Shown: positions 32,582 through 41,512, counted from the first letter of the stretch. The stretch: DNA of 64,000 bases from an uncultured Alphaproteobacteria bacterium (GCA_902826245.1 CADEEA010000004.1:1-64000), one strand, 5' to 3'. Numbers and translations are program-made. Notes: a model not told the origin generated them from the sequence alone.

Positions 32582-32992
32582 CTAATCGCCCTTGCGACTT
32601 AGCCCTAGCCCCATGCGCTTTGCCAGGTTGGAGCGTTCCTTGGCGTAATTTGGGGCCACCATCGGGTAGTCATGGGGGAGGCCCCACTTGGCCCGGTATT
32701 GGTCGGGGGTCATGGAATAGCGTGTGCGGAGATGGCGCTTCAGCGACTTGAACTTCTTACCGTCCTCCAAGCAGACGATGTAATCGGCGGAGATCGACTT
32801 CTTGATCGGCACAGCCGGGTCCTGCGCGACCGTGGGGCTCGGCGCGGGTGTAGCGCCAGATATTTCGCGGAGCGCGCCATGCACGGTGCGGATCAGGGCC
32901 GGCAAGTCCTGCGGCGCGACCTCATTGCCCGCGACATAAGCGGCGACGATCTCGGCTGCCAGATCGGTTAGATCGCGTTTTTCTTCGGTCAT
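32582..32992 (-). CDS. mucR: MucR/Ros family transcriptional regulator
   Basis: A 136-aa regulator from ATG at 32992. The N-terminal helix (LTDLAAEIVAAYVAGNEV) mediates oligomerisation. The C-terminal zinc-finger-like core is CLEDGKKFKSLKRHL, followed by MTPDQYRAKWGLPHDYPMVAPNYA, close to MucR1/MucR2 of Caulobacter. After RHL the sequence is RTRYSM where classic Ros has TTHHSM, so the second His ligand is absent; some MucR homologues fold without zinc. It regulates AT-rich promoters, often envelope and cell-cycle genes. Confidence 0.93.
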   Translation of the reverse strand: MTEEKRDLTDLAAEIVAAYVAGNEVAPQDLPALIRTVHGALREISGATPAPSPTVAQDPAVPIKKSISADYIVCLEDGKKFKSLKRHLRTRYSMTPDQYRAKWGLPHDYPMVAPNYAKERSNLAKRMGLGLSRKGD

Positions 32993-33068
32993 CTTGGTCA
33001 GATTGCAATAATTACTGAAGCGCAAGTATAGCCGAGAAAATCGCTCCCTTCAATCAAGTACTCCAGAA

Positions 33069-34766
33069 TTACAATCTCCCCGCCAGCGCCGCGACCAGGA
33101 TCAAGCCTACCAGAGCAACCAATTGGGCGGCTGACGCCAAACGGGGGCGGTAGGGATGATCGAGCTGGCGCATCAGGAAACCTGTGGCGCCGCCGAGCCG
33201 CGTCGACAGCACCTCGGCCGCCCTGTCCGCCGCGCCGAATACGCGCAAAGCCACTATGCCGATCCAGCGTCCCGCCCCAGCAACCGGCCCACGATAGAGC
33301 GCATCCAGGTCCGCGAGGCTCGTACCCCGCTCGCGCGGGAACAGCCCGAATACATACATCGACAGGAAGGCGATTCCGGCCGCGCCCATCAACTCGATTT
33401 GGCGCGCTAGGCGGTCCGGCGCGAACGGGGACATGGTCAGCTCGGACGGCGTGAGGCCGAACAGCCATTGCGGGGCGAGGCCAATGGCGAGGCAGAAAAA
33501 AGCGCCCAATACCGAACCCAACACCATCCCGTAGGCGGCCTTTCCGATCGCAGGCTGGGCGGCCCCCGCACCATAAAGCCGCAGGGCCGGCCGCAACACC
33601 AACACCGCAAACAGCACCGCCGAGAGCCCCGAGAACGCCAACCACAGCCAACGTGTGTCCCATTGCGCGGCGGCGCTAAGCGCGGCGGTGAGCGTCGGAT
33701 ACATGGCAAAGCCCGGCGCACCGGCCACGGCTAGCCCGGCCACAATGAGACACGCGCACGAAATCGGCGCCACGCGTCCAACACCGCCGATCATCGACAC
33801 CCGCGCATCGCCTAGGATCTGCACAATGCACCCTAGGCCCATCTGCAGCGCGGAGAACGCGATGATGATCGTAAAAGCGTGCCCCTCGACGGCAGCAAGC
33901 GCCAAACGCGAGCCAATTCCGATGAGCGCAAGACAAAGTCCGATATGGGCAATTTGCGCATAGGCGGCGGATGCGCGCAGGTCGTCCTCGGCGCTTGCGT
34001 AGAACGCTCCTATGGCGATCATCGCCGCGCCAATCGGCATCAGCATCGGCTCGGCCGGAAAAAAGCGCGCGAGCGCGTAAACCCCCAACATCGCGGTGAA
34101 GGCGGAGAGTGCTGCAGCCCCAGCGGGAGAAGCGCGCGAAACCGCATCCTTCAGCCAGACATGCGCCAATGGCGCACCGGCGCGTATCAAAAGCGCTGCA
34201 AAAATGAACCCGCCGCTTAAGCTGCCTGCATCTATGTGGGCCTCCACCGCTTCTCCATGCGCTACCAGGTGCAACGCGGCGCCCACCAGAAAGAACAAGC
34301 TCTCCAGCCCATGCCAAACCATGAAGCGAACCCCGGCGCGCGGCGCATCGGGATGAGAGGACGCAAAAACCACCCAGGTCGCACCCAATCCCGCGAGCGA
34401 CGCTGCGGCGACAAACAAGATGAGATGATCGCCAACGAACAGCGCCGAAACCGCGCCTCCGGCCAAGGTCAGGATGGCGGCATCCTCGAACCGGTTTTGA
34501 CGGCCGCTCGTATAGGCGCCGATGAGCATCAAGGTAATGAGAAGCGCGATGCCGAACACTTGGTTGAGCGCATCGAGCTGCAACGTCGCCATCTCCACGC
34601 CCATCTGGCGAACGAAGCCGGCGACGCCGAAATCGCGCCCCAGCACAAGCCAGAGCGCCGCGAATGCGGCGGCGGCGATGGTGGGCGGGCGCAATCCGCG
34701 CGGTAGCGCCAAAACCAACGGCGCTGCGAGCAGCAGCACGAAGCCTGGGTTAAGAGCGATCGGCAT
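33069..34766 (-). CDS. MrpD/NuoL-like antiporter subunit (third copy, MrpA-core-like)
   Basis: A 565-aa integral membrane protein with about 14 helices and the proton-transporting antiporter fold shared by MrpA, MrpD and NuoL/M. Segments such as RAGAPLAHVWLKDAVSRASPAGAAALSAF correspond to the conserved channel region. It is the last gene of the antiporter operon and overlaps the 80-aa membrane protein gene by 17 nt. With two other copies it gives three antiporter-like subunits. Whether it replaces the MrpA N-terminal core is an inference. Confidence 0.82.
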   Translation of the reverse strand: MPIALNPGFVLLLAAPLVLALPRGLRPPTIAAAAFAALWLVLGRDFGVAGFVRQMGVEMATLQLDALNQVFGIALLITLMLIGAYTSGRQNRFEDAAILTLAGGAVSALFVGDHLILFVAAASLAGLGATWVVFASSHPDAPRAGVRFMVWHGLESLFFLVGAALHLVAHGEAVEAHIDAGSLSGGFIFAALLIRAGAPLAHVWLKDAVSRASPAGAAALSAFTAMLGVYALARFFPAEPMLMPIGAAMIAIGAFYASAEDDLRASAAYAQIAHIGLCLALIGIGSRLALAAVEGHAFTIIIAFSALQMGLGCIVQILGDARVSMIGGVGRVAPISCACLIVAGLAVAGAPGFAMYPTLTAALSAAAQWDTRWLWLAFSGLSAVLFAVLVLRPALRLYGAGAAQPAIGKAAYGMVLGSVLGAFFCLAIGLAPQWLFGLTPSELTMSPFAPDRLARQIELMGAAGIAFLSMYVFGLFPRERGTSLADLDALYRGPVAGAGRWIGIVALRVFGAADRAAEVLSTRLGGATGFLMRQLDHPYRPRLASAAQLVALVGLILVAALAGRL

Positions 34767-34992
34767 CGTCGCTCCTTTCCCCGCGCCCCGCCAAAATGAA
34801 CCGCGCGAGATTGGCGGAAATCACAGCGAACGCGGCCGCGCCTGCTCCGATCGCAGCGGCTGCGCCGGGTTTGGCGCCGACCCAGAACGCCGGTGCGATG
34901 TCGGCGGCGAATTCCAAGCCGATCCCCCCTGCCAGCAGGGCCAAGCAGAGCACAAACCAGGGACCGGCGGCGCCAGAGCGAGAGGTCTTCAT
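34750..34992 (-). CDS. small two-helix membrane protein in the Mrp operon
   Basis: An 80-aa protein with two predicted membrane helices (about 11-31 and 41-68) separated by FWVGAKPG, ending in a charged tail. I do not recognise a named family; none of MrpA-G fits. It is wedged between two antiporter-subunit genes with overlaps on both sides (4 nt and 17 nt), so its translation is tied to them. A structural role in the complex is likely but unproven. Confidence 0.65.
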   Translation of the reverse strand: MKTSRSGAAGPWFVLCLALLAGGIGLEFAADIAPAFWVGAKPGAAAAIGAGAAAFAVISANLARFILAGRGERSDDADRS

Positions 34993-36458
34993 GGCATCGG
35001 CGTCCAGACCGGCTTCAGAAATTCCGAGAGCGCGCTGGCAAAAACCAACAGCGACAAGGTCGCGACCGCTCCCAACGCCACAGGCGCCACCAATAAAAAC
35101 GACGCGCCGTCAGGACGAATGAACGCATCTGGAGGCGCCCGACCAGAAAGCGCGTTCGCAGCCATCGGGCCCAGGTGCGCAAAGGTGAGGATCGCGGCGA
35201 GCCCGACCAGCACTGCCGCCCACACCAAGCCGACGCTTGAGGAGGACGCGATCAGCCATAATTTGGCCCACGCTCCCGCAAAAGGGGGCATGCCCACCAT
35301 GCTCGCGGAGGCGAGCGCAAAGCCGGCAAGCGTCCATGGCATGACCCGCCCCAAGCCCGCATAGGCGCCGGCCTGCGTGCGCCCGGTGACCGCCGCAATC
35401 GTACCCGACGCCATCAGCAAAGTTGCAGCCGAGCACATCAGCGCCGTTATTTGCAGGGCCGAGGCGAACAGGCCCGCCGGGATGGTCAACAACGCGCCCA
35501 GCACCGCCGCCAGAGCTTGGGCGAGACATGTATAGGCCAGGCGTTCGTGCACGTCCTGTTTCGACAAGGCGACGAGCGCGGCAACGCACATCGACGCGCC
35601 CGCCAACACGATTAACGCCTGCGTCGCCAGTCGTGCGTCAGCAAGGCCCGATGCGCCAAATACGAACGCGGCGACCTTGAACACGCCAATGCACCCCGCG
35701 GGCAGCACTGTCAGCGCATACATGGACGTCAGGGCCGGAGACGGCGCCTCGCGCGAGGCCATCAACCAGCGATGCATGGGCGGAACCGCCGCAGCAGCGA
35801 TGCCGAACACAAACATGACAAGAAGAAGATTGGCAGAGACGGGATCCGCCAAGCCGCCAAGCACGCCGCCGGGACGGAAATCGAGAACCCCGGCAATGGC
35901 GTAGGTCCACACCATCGCCGGCAGGAACAACCCAATCGATGAAGCGAGCAACACCGCCAGGAACAGGCGCCCAGCAGCGCCAGCCGCCTCATCGCCACGA
36001 TGCTCGACCAACGGGAACGCGGCCAACGTCAATGCCTGCATCGCGACGAACATCGTGAACAAATTCGCCGAAAACGCCACCGCAAGCGCGCAAGCAGAAG
36101 TCAACGCCATGAACGCCATCAGCCGTGCTGGGGATTTTTCATGGGTGGCGCGCACGAAGCCGGCGCTATGGATCGCATGCAGCAAACCAAGCCCGCCGAT
36201 AAGCAGCGCGACCATCGCCCCCAGCGGCTCAAGCGCGAATGCGAGGTCTACATTTGGCAAGGGCCGCGCCAGCACGACGCGCGCTTGGGCACCATGTGCG
36301 GTCTCGTTGAAAACGAAGAACGCCACGCCCGCAATCGCACAGGCCGAAAGTATGTAGGCTGCATCCCGCAGCCCCGGCGGGCGCGCGCACGCCAACACCA
36401 ACGCCGCCTGCGCCACCGGCAGAACAAGGATTGCGAGCAGCCCCAACTCGGCGTTCAT
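34989..36458 (-). CDS. MrpD-like antiporter subunit (second copy)
   Basis: A 489-aa membrane protein of the proton antiporter family (NuoL/M/N, MrpD), with about 14 helices. Recognisable parts: LHAIHSAGFVRATHEKSPARLMAFM, the conserved AAVPPMHRWLMASREAPSPALTSMYALT (channel Lys/His region) and LSKQDVHERLAYTCLAQ. It overlaps the preceding MrpD-like gene by 4 nt. Role: one of the ion-translocating subunits. Confidence 0.85.
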   Translation of the reverse strand: MNAELGLLAILVLPVAQAALVLACARPPGLRDAAYILSACAIAGVAFFVFNETAHGAQARVVLARPLPNVDLAFALEPLGAMVALLIGGLGLLHAIHSAGFVRATHEKSPARLMAFMALTSACALAVAFSANLFTMFVAMQALTLAAFPLVEHRGDEAAGAAGRLFLAVLLASSIGLFLPAMVWTYAIAGVLDFRPGGVLGGLADPVSANLLLVMFVFGIAAAAVPPMHRWLMASREAPSPALTSMYALTVLPAGCIGVFKVAAFVFGASGLADARLATQALIVLAGASMCVAALVALSKQDVHERLAYTCLAQALAAVLGALLTIPAGLFASALQITALMCSAATLLMASGTIAAVTGRTQAGAYAGLGRVMPWTLAGFALASASMVGMPPFAGAWAKLWLIASSSSVGLVWAAVLVGLAAILTFAHLGPMAANALSGRAPPDAFIRPDGASFLLVAPVALGAVATLSLLVFASALSEFLKPVWTPMP

Positions 36459-37912
36459 GGCGCATCACCGGCGATCTGGTGAGAAGCCGCCTGCGCCACG
36501 CGCAACAGCATGCTTGGTTCAACACCGAGCGCCAACACCAACGCGCCGCAGATAAGCACTGGGAATATCGAAATACGCCATGGATCGTGCTGGATCGGCG
36601 TCGGCGTCGCGGAGCGGCGAAAATAGAGTCGCTCAATCAAACGCCCGGCATAGATCGCCGCGGCGAGCGATGCCGCGATGATGGCTCCCGCCGACCACCA
36701 CAAATCGACGCCGACAGCGGCCTCGATCGCCCGCCACCGTCCCAAGAAGCCGAGCGTCAAAGGCGCGCCCATCAGGCTAAGGGCGCCAACGAGCATGGCC
36801 GCGCCCGACACCGGCGCGCGCCGTCCAAGACCATCGAGTCCATCGAGGTTGAGCTTGCATCCCGACGCCGCCACGCCGCCTAACACCGCAATCCCCGCTG
36901 CAGCGAGAGCGCCAAGTTGCAACAAGGACGCGGCAAAGCCTGCGGGCGATCCCAGGCCTAGCGCCAACAACACGCAACCGCCCTGCGCCGCTCCGGCGTA
37001 GACAGCAAGCCTGCGCACATTGGCCGCGCCGATCGCCTGCAGCGAGCCGATCGCCACCCCGGCTACACCGAGCGCCGTCAAGACGTTTGTCACGCTCTCA
37101 CCGAGCGCGGGTGCGGGGATCGCATAGGCAGCGAAACGGGCCATGACAGCCAGCGCGCCCACCACGCCCACGCACGCCAGTGTGAGCGCCGCGAACGCGC
37201 TTGTCCGACCCGCCACCGCGGGAAGCCAAGCGTGAAAAGGCGCAAGTCCCGCCTTGGCCGCGAGCGACACGATGATCAGAGCGACGCCAACGGCGCTCGA
37301 AATCGGTGCTTCGATCTGCGCCAGCGGCAGCTCCGACATTCGCACAACGCCCGTGCCGCGCATCAGCAGCGCAGCGCCAAGCAAGAACATGGCCGCCGAC
37401 GCCGCTCCCGCAGAAATCATGCGCATCGCGCCATTCAAGGCGCCGCGTTCACCGCCAAGCGCGGCCAGTCCTACGCTCGCCAGCCACGCGGTCTCGCACG
37501 CCAAGAAAACACCCAGCAGATCCTGTGCGACCATGGCGCCCTGCCAACCGCTGCACACGCATAAGCCCAACGCCAACGCCAACGGCCGTTCCCGTGATCC
37601 GAAATCCCGCAGATTGGCGCCTGCCGCGACCATCACCGCCAAACCCGCACACGCCAAGACGGCCGCACCCGCGTGTCCTATGCCCTCCAGCGCCAGCGGG
37701 GAGGCGCCTGCACCAGCAGAAGCGCCTGCGAGCAGCAGCCGCGCCGTCGCATCGAGAACAAGCCATGCGCTCCACGCCATCGCTGCAACGCCGATCGCCC
37801 AGTTCAAACGCGAAATTGGCGCCAGCAGGACAAAAGCAGCCGCCAGCAATGGCGTCGTCACCAAGAGCAAAGGCGCATGCGCGCGCGCGGTTTCAAGGAC
37901 TTCCCCGATCAC
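36455..37912 (-). CDS. mrpD: MrpD-like antiporter subunit (first copy)
   Basis: A 485-aa proton antiporter family protein. The core AAKAGLAPFHAWLPAVAGRTSAFAALTLA matches the MrpD/NuoM channel motif. About 14 membrane helices. It overlaps mrpC by 4 nt, the usual mrpCD coupling, so of the three paralogues this one sits in the canonical mrpD position. Confidence 0.87.
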   Translation of the reverse strand: MIGEVLETARAHAPLLLVTTPLLAAAFVLLAPISRLNWAIGVAAMAWSAWLVLDATARLLLAGASAGAGASPLALEGIGHAGAAVLACAGLAVMVAAGANLRDFGSRERPLALALGLCVCSGWQGAMVAQDLLGVFLACETAWLASVGLAALGGERGALNGAMRMISAGAASAAMFLLGAALLMRGTGVVRMSELPLAQIEAPISSAVGVALIIVSLAAKAGLAPFHAWLPAVAGRTSAFAALTLACVGVVGALAVMARFAAYAIPAPALGESVTNVLTALGVAGVAIGSLQAIGAANVRRLAVYAGAAQGGCVLLALGLGSPAGFAASLLQLGALAAAGIAVLGGVAASGCKLNLDGLDGLGRRAPVSGAAMLVGALSLMGAPLTLGFLGRWRAIEAAVGVDLWWSAGAIIAASLAAAIYAGRLIERLYFRRSATPTPIQHDPWRISIFPVLICGALVLALGVEPSMLLRVAQAASHQIAGDAP

Positions 37913-38238
37913 GGCGCTCTTCCCGACCCTTCGGCGTCGTCGTCAACAGCGTCGATCGCCGGGAGTTCCGTGTCGCCGTAGGCCTCCTGAAGGCGGATAA
38001 GAATAAGCGCGCCAAGCGCCGCATACGCTAGTGCAACGGCAACAGCAGCGCTCACGAAAATCTGAGGCGCACGCAGCGCCGAAACCGCAAGCGCCGCCCC
38101 CAACATCACGACGGCCGCTCCCGCAAGCCGCTTGCCGGCATTGGAGGCTGTGAGGAGCGTCACTACGCTCAGCACCACCAGCGCCATCGAGGCCGCTATC
38201 GCAACCTTCGCCAACAGAGCGGGGTCAAGCGACATCAT
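37909..38238 (-). CDS. mrpC: MrpC / NuoK-like subunit
   Basis: A 109-aa protein from ATG at 38238 (ATGA overlap with mrpB). A much longer open frame upstream runs through mrpB and is a shadow. Three membrane helices (about 8-28, 36-52, 58-82) resemble NuoK/MrpC, and the acidic C-terminal tail (AIDAVDDDAEGSG) is soluble. It overlaps mrpD by 4 nt. Confidence 0.82.
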   Translation of the reverse strand: MMSLDPALLAKVAIAASMALVVLSVVTLLTASNAGKRLAGAAVVMLGAALAVSALRAPQIFVSAAVAVALAYAALGALILIRLQEAYGDTELPAIDAVDDDAEGSGRAP

Positions 38239-38615
38239 TCGCCATCGCGCAGGGTCGGCGCGCGTCCGATCAGAATCGTCAACACCAACGCCGTCGCGGC
38301 GATGACGGCGACAAACAAGCCCGCCTCCATGATTTGCCCGCGCAGGCGAGAATCTGGCGAAGCCGCTGCAAACGAGACCGCGCCAACACCCAGCGCAAGC
38401 AGCCAGCGCGCCGCTACAGCTGGCAGAGCGGAGTTTGCCGCGGCAACTCCAAACACCAGAGCATGCACGGCCATCGCTAAGGAAAACGCCAAACCCGCGC
38501 GCATGCCGACACCGTCCCCGGGGGCGCCGTTGGCAAGCAACACCAGTGCGAACACCGCGCTGATGGGGATAAACCAACGCGCCGACGCCCCCAAGACGAC
38601 ATGCGTGCCCATCAA
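38235..38615 (-). CDS. mrpB: MrpB (MnhB) domain protein
   Basis: A 126-aa membrane protein with four helices. The stretch RWFIPISAVFALVLLANGAPGDGVGMRAG is the MnhB pattern, where ANGAPGDGVG stands for the usual HGHxSPGGGFQGG. It overlaps both neighbours by 4 nt. Confidence 0.8.
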   Translation of the reverse strand: MMGTHVVLGASARWFIPISAVFALVLLANGAPGDGVGMRAGLAFSLAMAVHALVFGVAAANSALPAVAARWLLALGVGAVSFAAASPDSRLRGQIMEAGLFVAVIAATALVLTILIGRAPTLRDGE

Positions 38616-39106
38616 TGCCCCTCCCCAGGACGTTCGAGCACACCGCGCTCACCGTATCCCGCCAGCGCCATTGCGCCGATGCCGAGCACCAAAAACAAAG
38701 GCGCAAACCAGAGTGCGGTGGCCTTGAGGTCAAAAGCCGGGCCCATCTCCGAGACGGGTGCGTCTATGAGTACGGCCCATATCAAAACAGCGGCTGCGCA
38801 GCATCCAAGCGCAAGACTCAGCCACGGCCCGCGCGCCCTAGCTTTGGCCGCACGCTTGCTCAACACGGTCGAGCCGATCAGCAGGAGCGGCGCCCACGCC
38901 GCCGCATATAGTGCAAATTCAGTCGCCGAAGCCGCTTGGCCCAGCATAAGTACAACTGCAGTCCCTGCTGCTCCCGCCGCGGCCAAACACAAACAAGCGA
39001 CGAACAGGGAGCGCGAAAGAAGCGCCACAACACTCGCCGTCAGAACCGCTACGAGCAACAGAAGCGCGAGCCATGGCGTCATTGTTTGGATTAAGGGAGC
39101 GCTCAT
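38612..39106 (-). CDS. MbhD-like (DUF4040) antiporter subunit
   Basis: A 164-aa membrane protein with about five helices. The first half aligns by eye with the DUF4040/MbhD domain: LALLLLVAVLTASVVALLSR, then a helix and a TEFALYAAAWAPLLL segment corresponding to the usual LTEAxVGAGL. In classical Mrp this domain is the C-terminal part of MrpA, so here MrpA appears split. The second half may correspond to MbhE. Overlaps on both sides are 4 nt. Confidence 0.72.
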   Translation of the reverse strand: MSAPLIQTMTPWLALLLLVAVLTASVVALLSRSLFVACLCLAAAGAAGTAVVLMLGQAASATEFALYAAAWAPLLLIGSTVLSKRAAKARARGPWLSLALGCCAAAVLIWAVLIDAPVSEMGPAFDLKATALWFAPLFLVLGIGAMALAGYGERGVLERPGEGH

Positions 39107-39474
39107 GAGGCGCCTCGCTGCCGTACGTCTGAGTGCGCACCGGGGCGCGGCGCCTTGTAAGGTCCCGCGAGCGGCGCCAATCCACCTGCATGCGCGGCGT
39201 TGGCAACGACCTGCGATCGCACCTGCCCGGCGAACGCCACGAGCGCCGCGAGCAGGAGTAAGCGGGCGGCGACTTCCCAGCTTTGCGCGATCGCGGCCAA
39301 GCCCAACAGCATTATCGCTGCACCAATGGATTCAGTTCCCGCAGCATGCAACCGCGTGTAGACATCGGGAAAGCGCAGAATCCCAATGACGCCGCTGACT
39401 ACAAACGCCAACCCGATCACAACCGCGACGCCCCCGACGCCCATCCGCACGATCTCAAGCGACCACTCCATCAT
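39103..39474 (-). CDS. mrpG: MrpG / MnhG subunit
   Basis: A 123-aa protein from ATG at 39474 (ATGATGG, overlapping the mrpF stop). Three helices and the MnhG signature GVIGILRFPDVYTRLHAAGTES followed by GAAIMLLGL. The soluble C-terminal tail (KAPRPGAHSDVRQ) is longer than usual. It overlaps the next gene by 4 nt. Confidence 0.9.
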   Translation of the reverse strand: MMEWSLEIVRMGVGGVAVVIGLAFVVSGVIGILRFPDVYTRLHAAGTESIGAAIMLLGLAAIAQSWEVAARLLLLAALVAFAGQVRSQVVANAAHAGGLAPLAGPYKAPRPGAHSDVRQRGAS

Positions 39475-39758
39475 CGCCCTCCTTGCGTACGCGCCAAGGG
39501 CGCCTGCAAATTGCCGAAGCGGAACACCTTCAAGATCGCGACATTGACGACATAGCTCGAGAGCACCAGCGCAAAAGCGGCGTCGAGCCAAGCTGACGAA
39601 GCGCCCGCGGCCGCCGCCGCGGCGCAGACCAACACGACTTTCTCCACTATGGAATAGACGGCGACCGCCCGATCCTGCAGCGTCGGACCTGCGATTGCGC
39701 GCACGCCGGCAAGCAAGAGCGCGGTCAGCGCGCCGAGCATCACAGCCAACGCGATCAT
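39471..39758 (-). CDS. mrpF: MrpF / MnhF subunit
   Basis: A 95-aa protein with three membrane helices and the family pattern RAIAGPTLQDRAVAVYSIVEK, the conserved GPT-DR segment of MnhF. It overlaps mrpE by 4 nt and mrpG by 4 nt. Confidence 0.9.
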   Translation of the reverse strand: MIALAVMLGALTALLLAGVRAIAGPTLQDRAVAVYSIVEKVVLVCAAAAAAGASSAWLDAAFALVLSSYVVNVAILKVFRFGNLQAPLARTQGGR

Positions 39759-40213
39759 CTGGCTAGCCCCTCGCTGAATTGCATGCGTGCTTCGAGCGCC
39801 GCGAGCGCGTCAGCCTCCATTACATCTTCGTTGAGCACATGCACGAGGAGCCCGTCGGCGTCCGTCTCGACAACATTGGCGCCGGGCGCCGCGCTGATCA
39901 TGCCGGCGAGTGCGGCAAGCGCGCTCGGATCGCGCAACCGCGTGCGCAGGCGCACGAGTGCAGGTTTTAGCGCGACATCGCCAGCGAGCGCTGCGCGCGC
40001 TGTTGCGATCGCCCCCCCGAGATTGGCGCCGAGCCGCCGCAACAATAGCGGCGCCATCGCAGGCAAGCGCAGGGGTGCGGGCGTTACCCCCCCGAGCCAA
40101 ATCGAGGCCGCCAGCCCACCGCCCGCGGAGGCCAGAATTATCCACAATTGCCCGGGCGCCAACAGCGCCGCTACAAGCGCCAAGCCGATGAACATCGCTG
40201 CGGCGTGGAGCAT
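39755..40213 (-). CDS. mrpE: MrpE / MnhE subunit, first gene of the operon
   Basis: A 152-aa protein of the MnhE family: two N-terminal helices (about 4-20 and 22-42), then the cytoplasmic domain with LVRLRTRLRDPSALAALAGMISAAPGANVVETD and LLVHVLNEDV, both family-typical. It opens the ten-gene antiporter operon (E-F-G-MbhD-B-C-D-D-x-D). The 84 bp up to the next gene (40298) must hold the promoter; no motif stands out. Confidence 0.9.
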   Translation of the reverse strand: MLHAAAMFIGLALVAALLAPGQLWIILASAGGGLAASIWLGGVTPAPLRLPAMAPLLLRRLGANLGGAIATARAALAGDVALKPALVRLRTRLRDPSALAALAGMISAAPGANVVETDADGLLVHVLNEDVMEADALAALEARMQFSEGLAR

Positions 40214-40297
40214 GGAATCGCCTCTCCCCGCGCCGATGGCGCGCCGACCCGGCTTAGCCCCAGAGGCGCGGATTCGCCAAGCCGATTAGACGTCCAA

Positions 40298-41512
40298 CTA
40301 CATATTTCGTTGGAACAACAAAATGGCGTTCCGCCGGGCTTGCGTGTGGTTTTCGTCACTGTCGTTTTCATCGGCGAACGCGCCAGAGTCAGCGGTGAAC
40401 GACCAGTTCCAATAGCGCAGGACCGTCTGCGCCTTCACTGTAGCGAGGGTGTCGTAAACGAACACGGTCCGCCCAAGTGCGTTGTCGAGCGTCGCGGGAT
40501 CGCCGCTCGGGCGGCGCAACGCACGCCATAGCATGAGCAGGTGCTGCCTCTTCAGGCCCGTCGCCTTGCAGAGCACGCCAATCGCCTCCCCGCCGGGATC
40601 TGAGAATATTTGCGCCGCAGTCGCCGGGCGCACCCCCGCCAGGTGCCCGATCTCGTCGAGAAGCGCTCGATCCGCACCGCGCTCAACGCCCACCGCAATA
40701 GCGTTTTCCAAGGAACCAAACGGGCTGCGCTGTGCGGCGGCTCGGTTGCGCTGGCGCCGTTCAATGGTCTGGAGCGCTTTGCGGACGTCTGCGTCGGCCC
40801 ATCCCTCGGCCGCGGCCAGCGCGAACACGTCTCCAAGCTCCCCCAGGAGCGCTGCACGGTCCGCGGCGAAGCGACGGATGATCTGGACCCGAACGTCGAA
40901 GCCGACCCACCAGAACATAATCAGGGCCTGGGTCGGCTTGATTTCCGGTCGCAGCACGAGCAATGGCGCAAGATGCGCCGCTTGCCGTGTTTTGGCGACG
41001 ATGAGCTCAACGCCCTGCACCGAGAAACGCGCGAGATTGTTGCGCAGCAAGGCTTCAATGACGGCGACATCGTTGGTCTGGCAAAGCGCATCGGTCACCG
41101 CCTCGTTCAAGCCGCGCCGACGTGCGATCGCCAACCAGTGCTGCGCGACGCCCGCGCGAACCGTGGCGATGAGATCGGAATCATCGAGCCCAACGCCGTG
41201 TTCGAGCAAGTCGCGGGCGACCTGGAAGTCGTCGCGAGCGAGGTAGCGCAGCAACGCCTTGGGCGCTTCATGAACGCGGACCAGTCCTTGCGCGCAGCGA
41301 CTGCGAACCTCGACGCTGGCGGTGCGCAATAACCCCAACAGAATATCGGCCGCCAATTGGCGTTCGTGCTGCGGCATCCGATTTTCCGGCCACGAAACGA
41401 CTTCGCAAAGCCGGCGCAACAACGCCGCGCGCGCCTGCGGATCCTGCCGTCTGGTCAGGTCGAGGGGAATTTCGGCCGCAGGCGCTTGGCGAATCTGATT
41501 CGAGTTGGGCAT
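40298..41512 (-). CDS. DUF2336 domain protein (second copy)
   Basis: A 404-aa helical protein from ATG at 41512 (a GTG 15 nt upstream is possible). It has the DUF2336 layout: an N-terminal RRLCEVVSWPEN helix pair, then repeats including YLARDDFQVARDLLEHGVGLDDSDLI and HWLAIARRRGLNEAVTDALCQTNDVAVIEALLRNN. Unlike the copy at 21818-22900 it has an extra C-terminal segment of about 60 residues rich in Trp and Asp. It is divergent from an MFS transporter gene (58 bp). Function unknown. Confidence 0.85.
   Translation of the reverse strand: MPNSNQIRQAPAAEIPLDLTRRQDPQARAALLRRLCEVVSWPENRMPQHERQLAADILLGLLRTASVEVRSRCAQGLVRVHEAPKALLRYLARDDFQVARDLLEHGVGLDDSDLIATVRAGVAQHWLAIARRRGLNEAVTDALCQTNDVAVIEALLRNNLARFSVQGVELIVAKTRQAAHLAPLLVLRPEIKPTQALIMFWWVGFDVRVQIIRRFAADRAALLGELGDVFALAAAEGWADADVRKALQTIERRQRNRAAAQRSPFGSLENAIAVGVERGADRALLDEIGHLAGVRPATAAQIFSDPGGEAIGVLCKATGLKRQHLLMLWRALRRPSGDPATLDNALGRTVFVYDTLATVKAQTVLRYWNWSFTADSGAFADENDSDENHTQARRNAILLFQRNM

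Noticed and set aside
38239..38733. N-terminal extension of the mrpC frame
   Set aside because: The extension reads through mrpB in another frame. The ATGA overlap at 38238 with mrpB gives a 109-aa protein of normal MrpC length.
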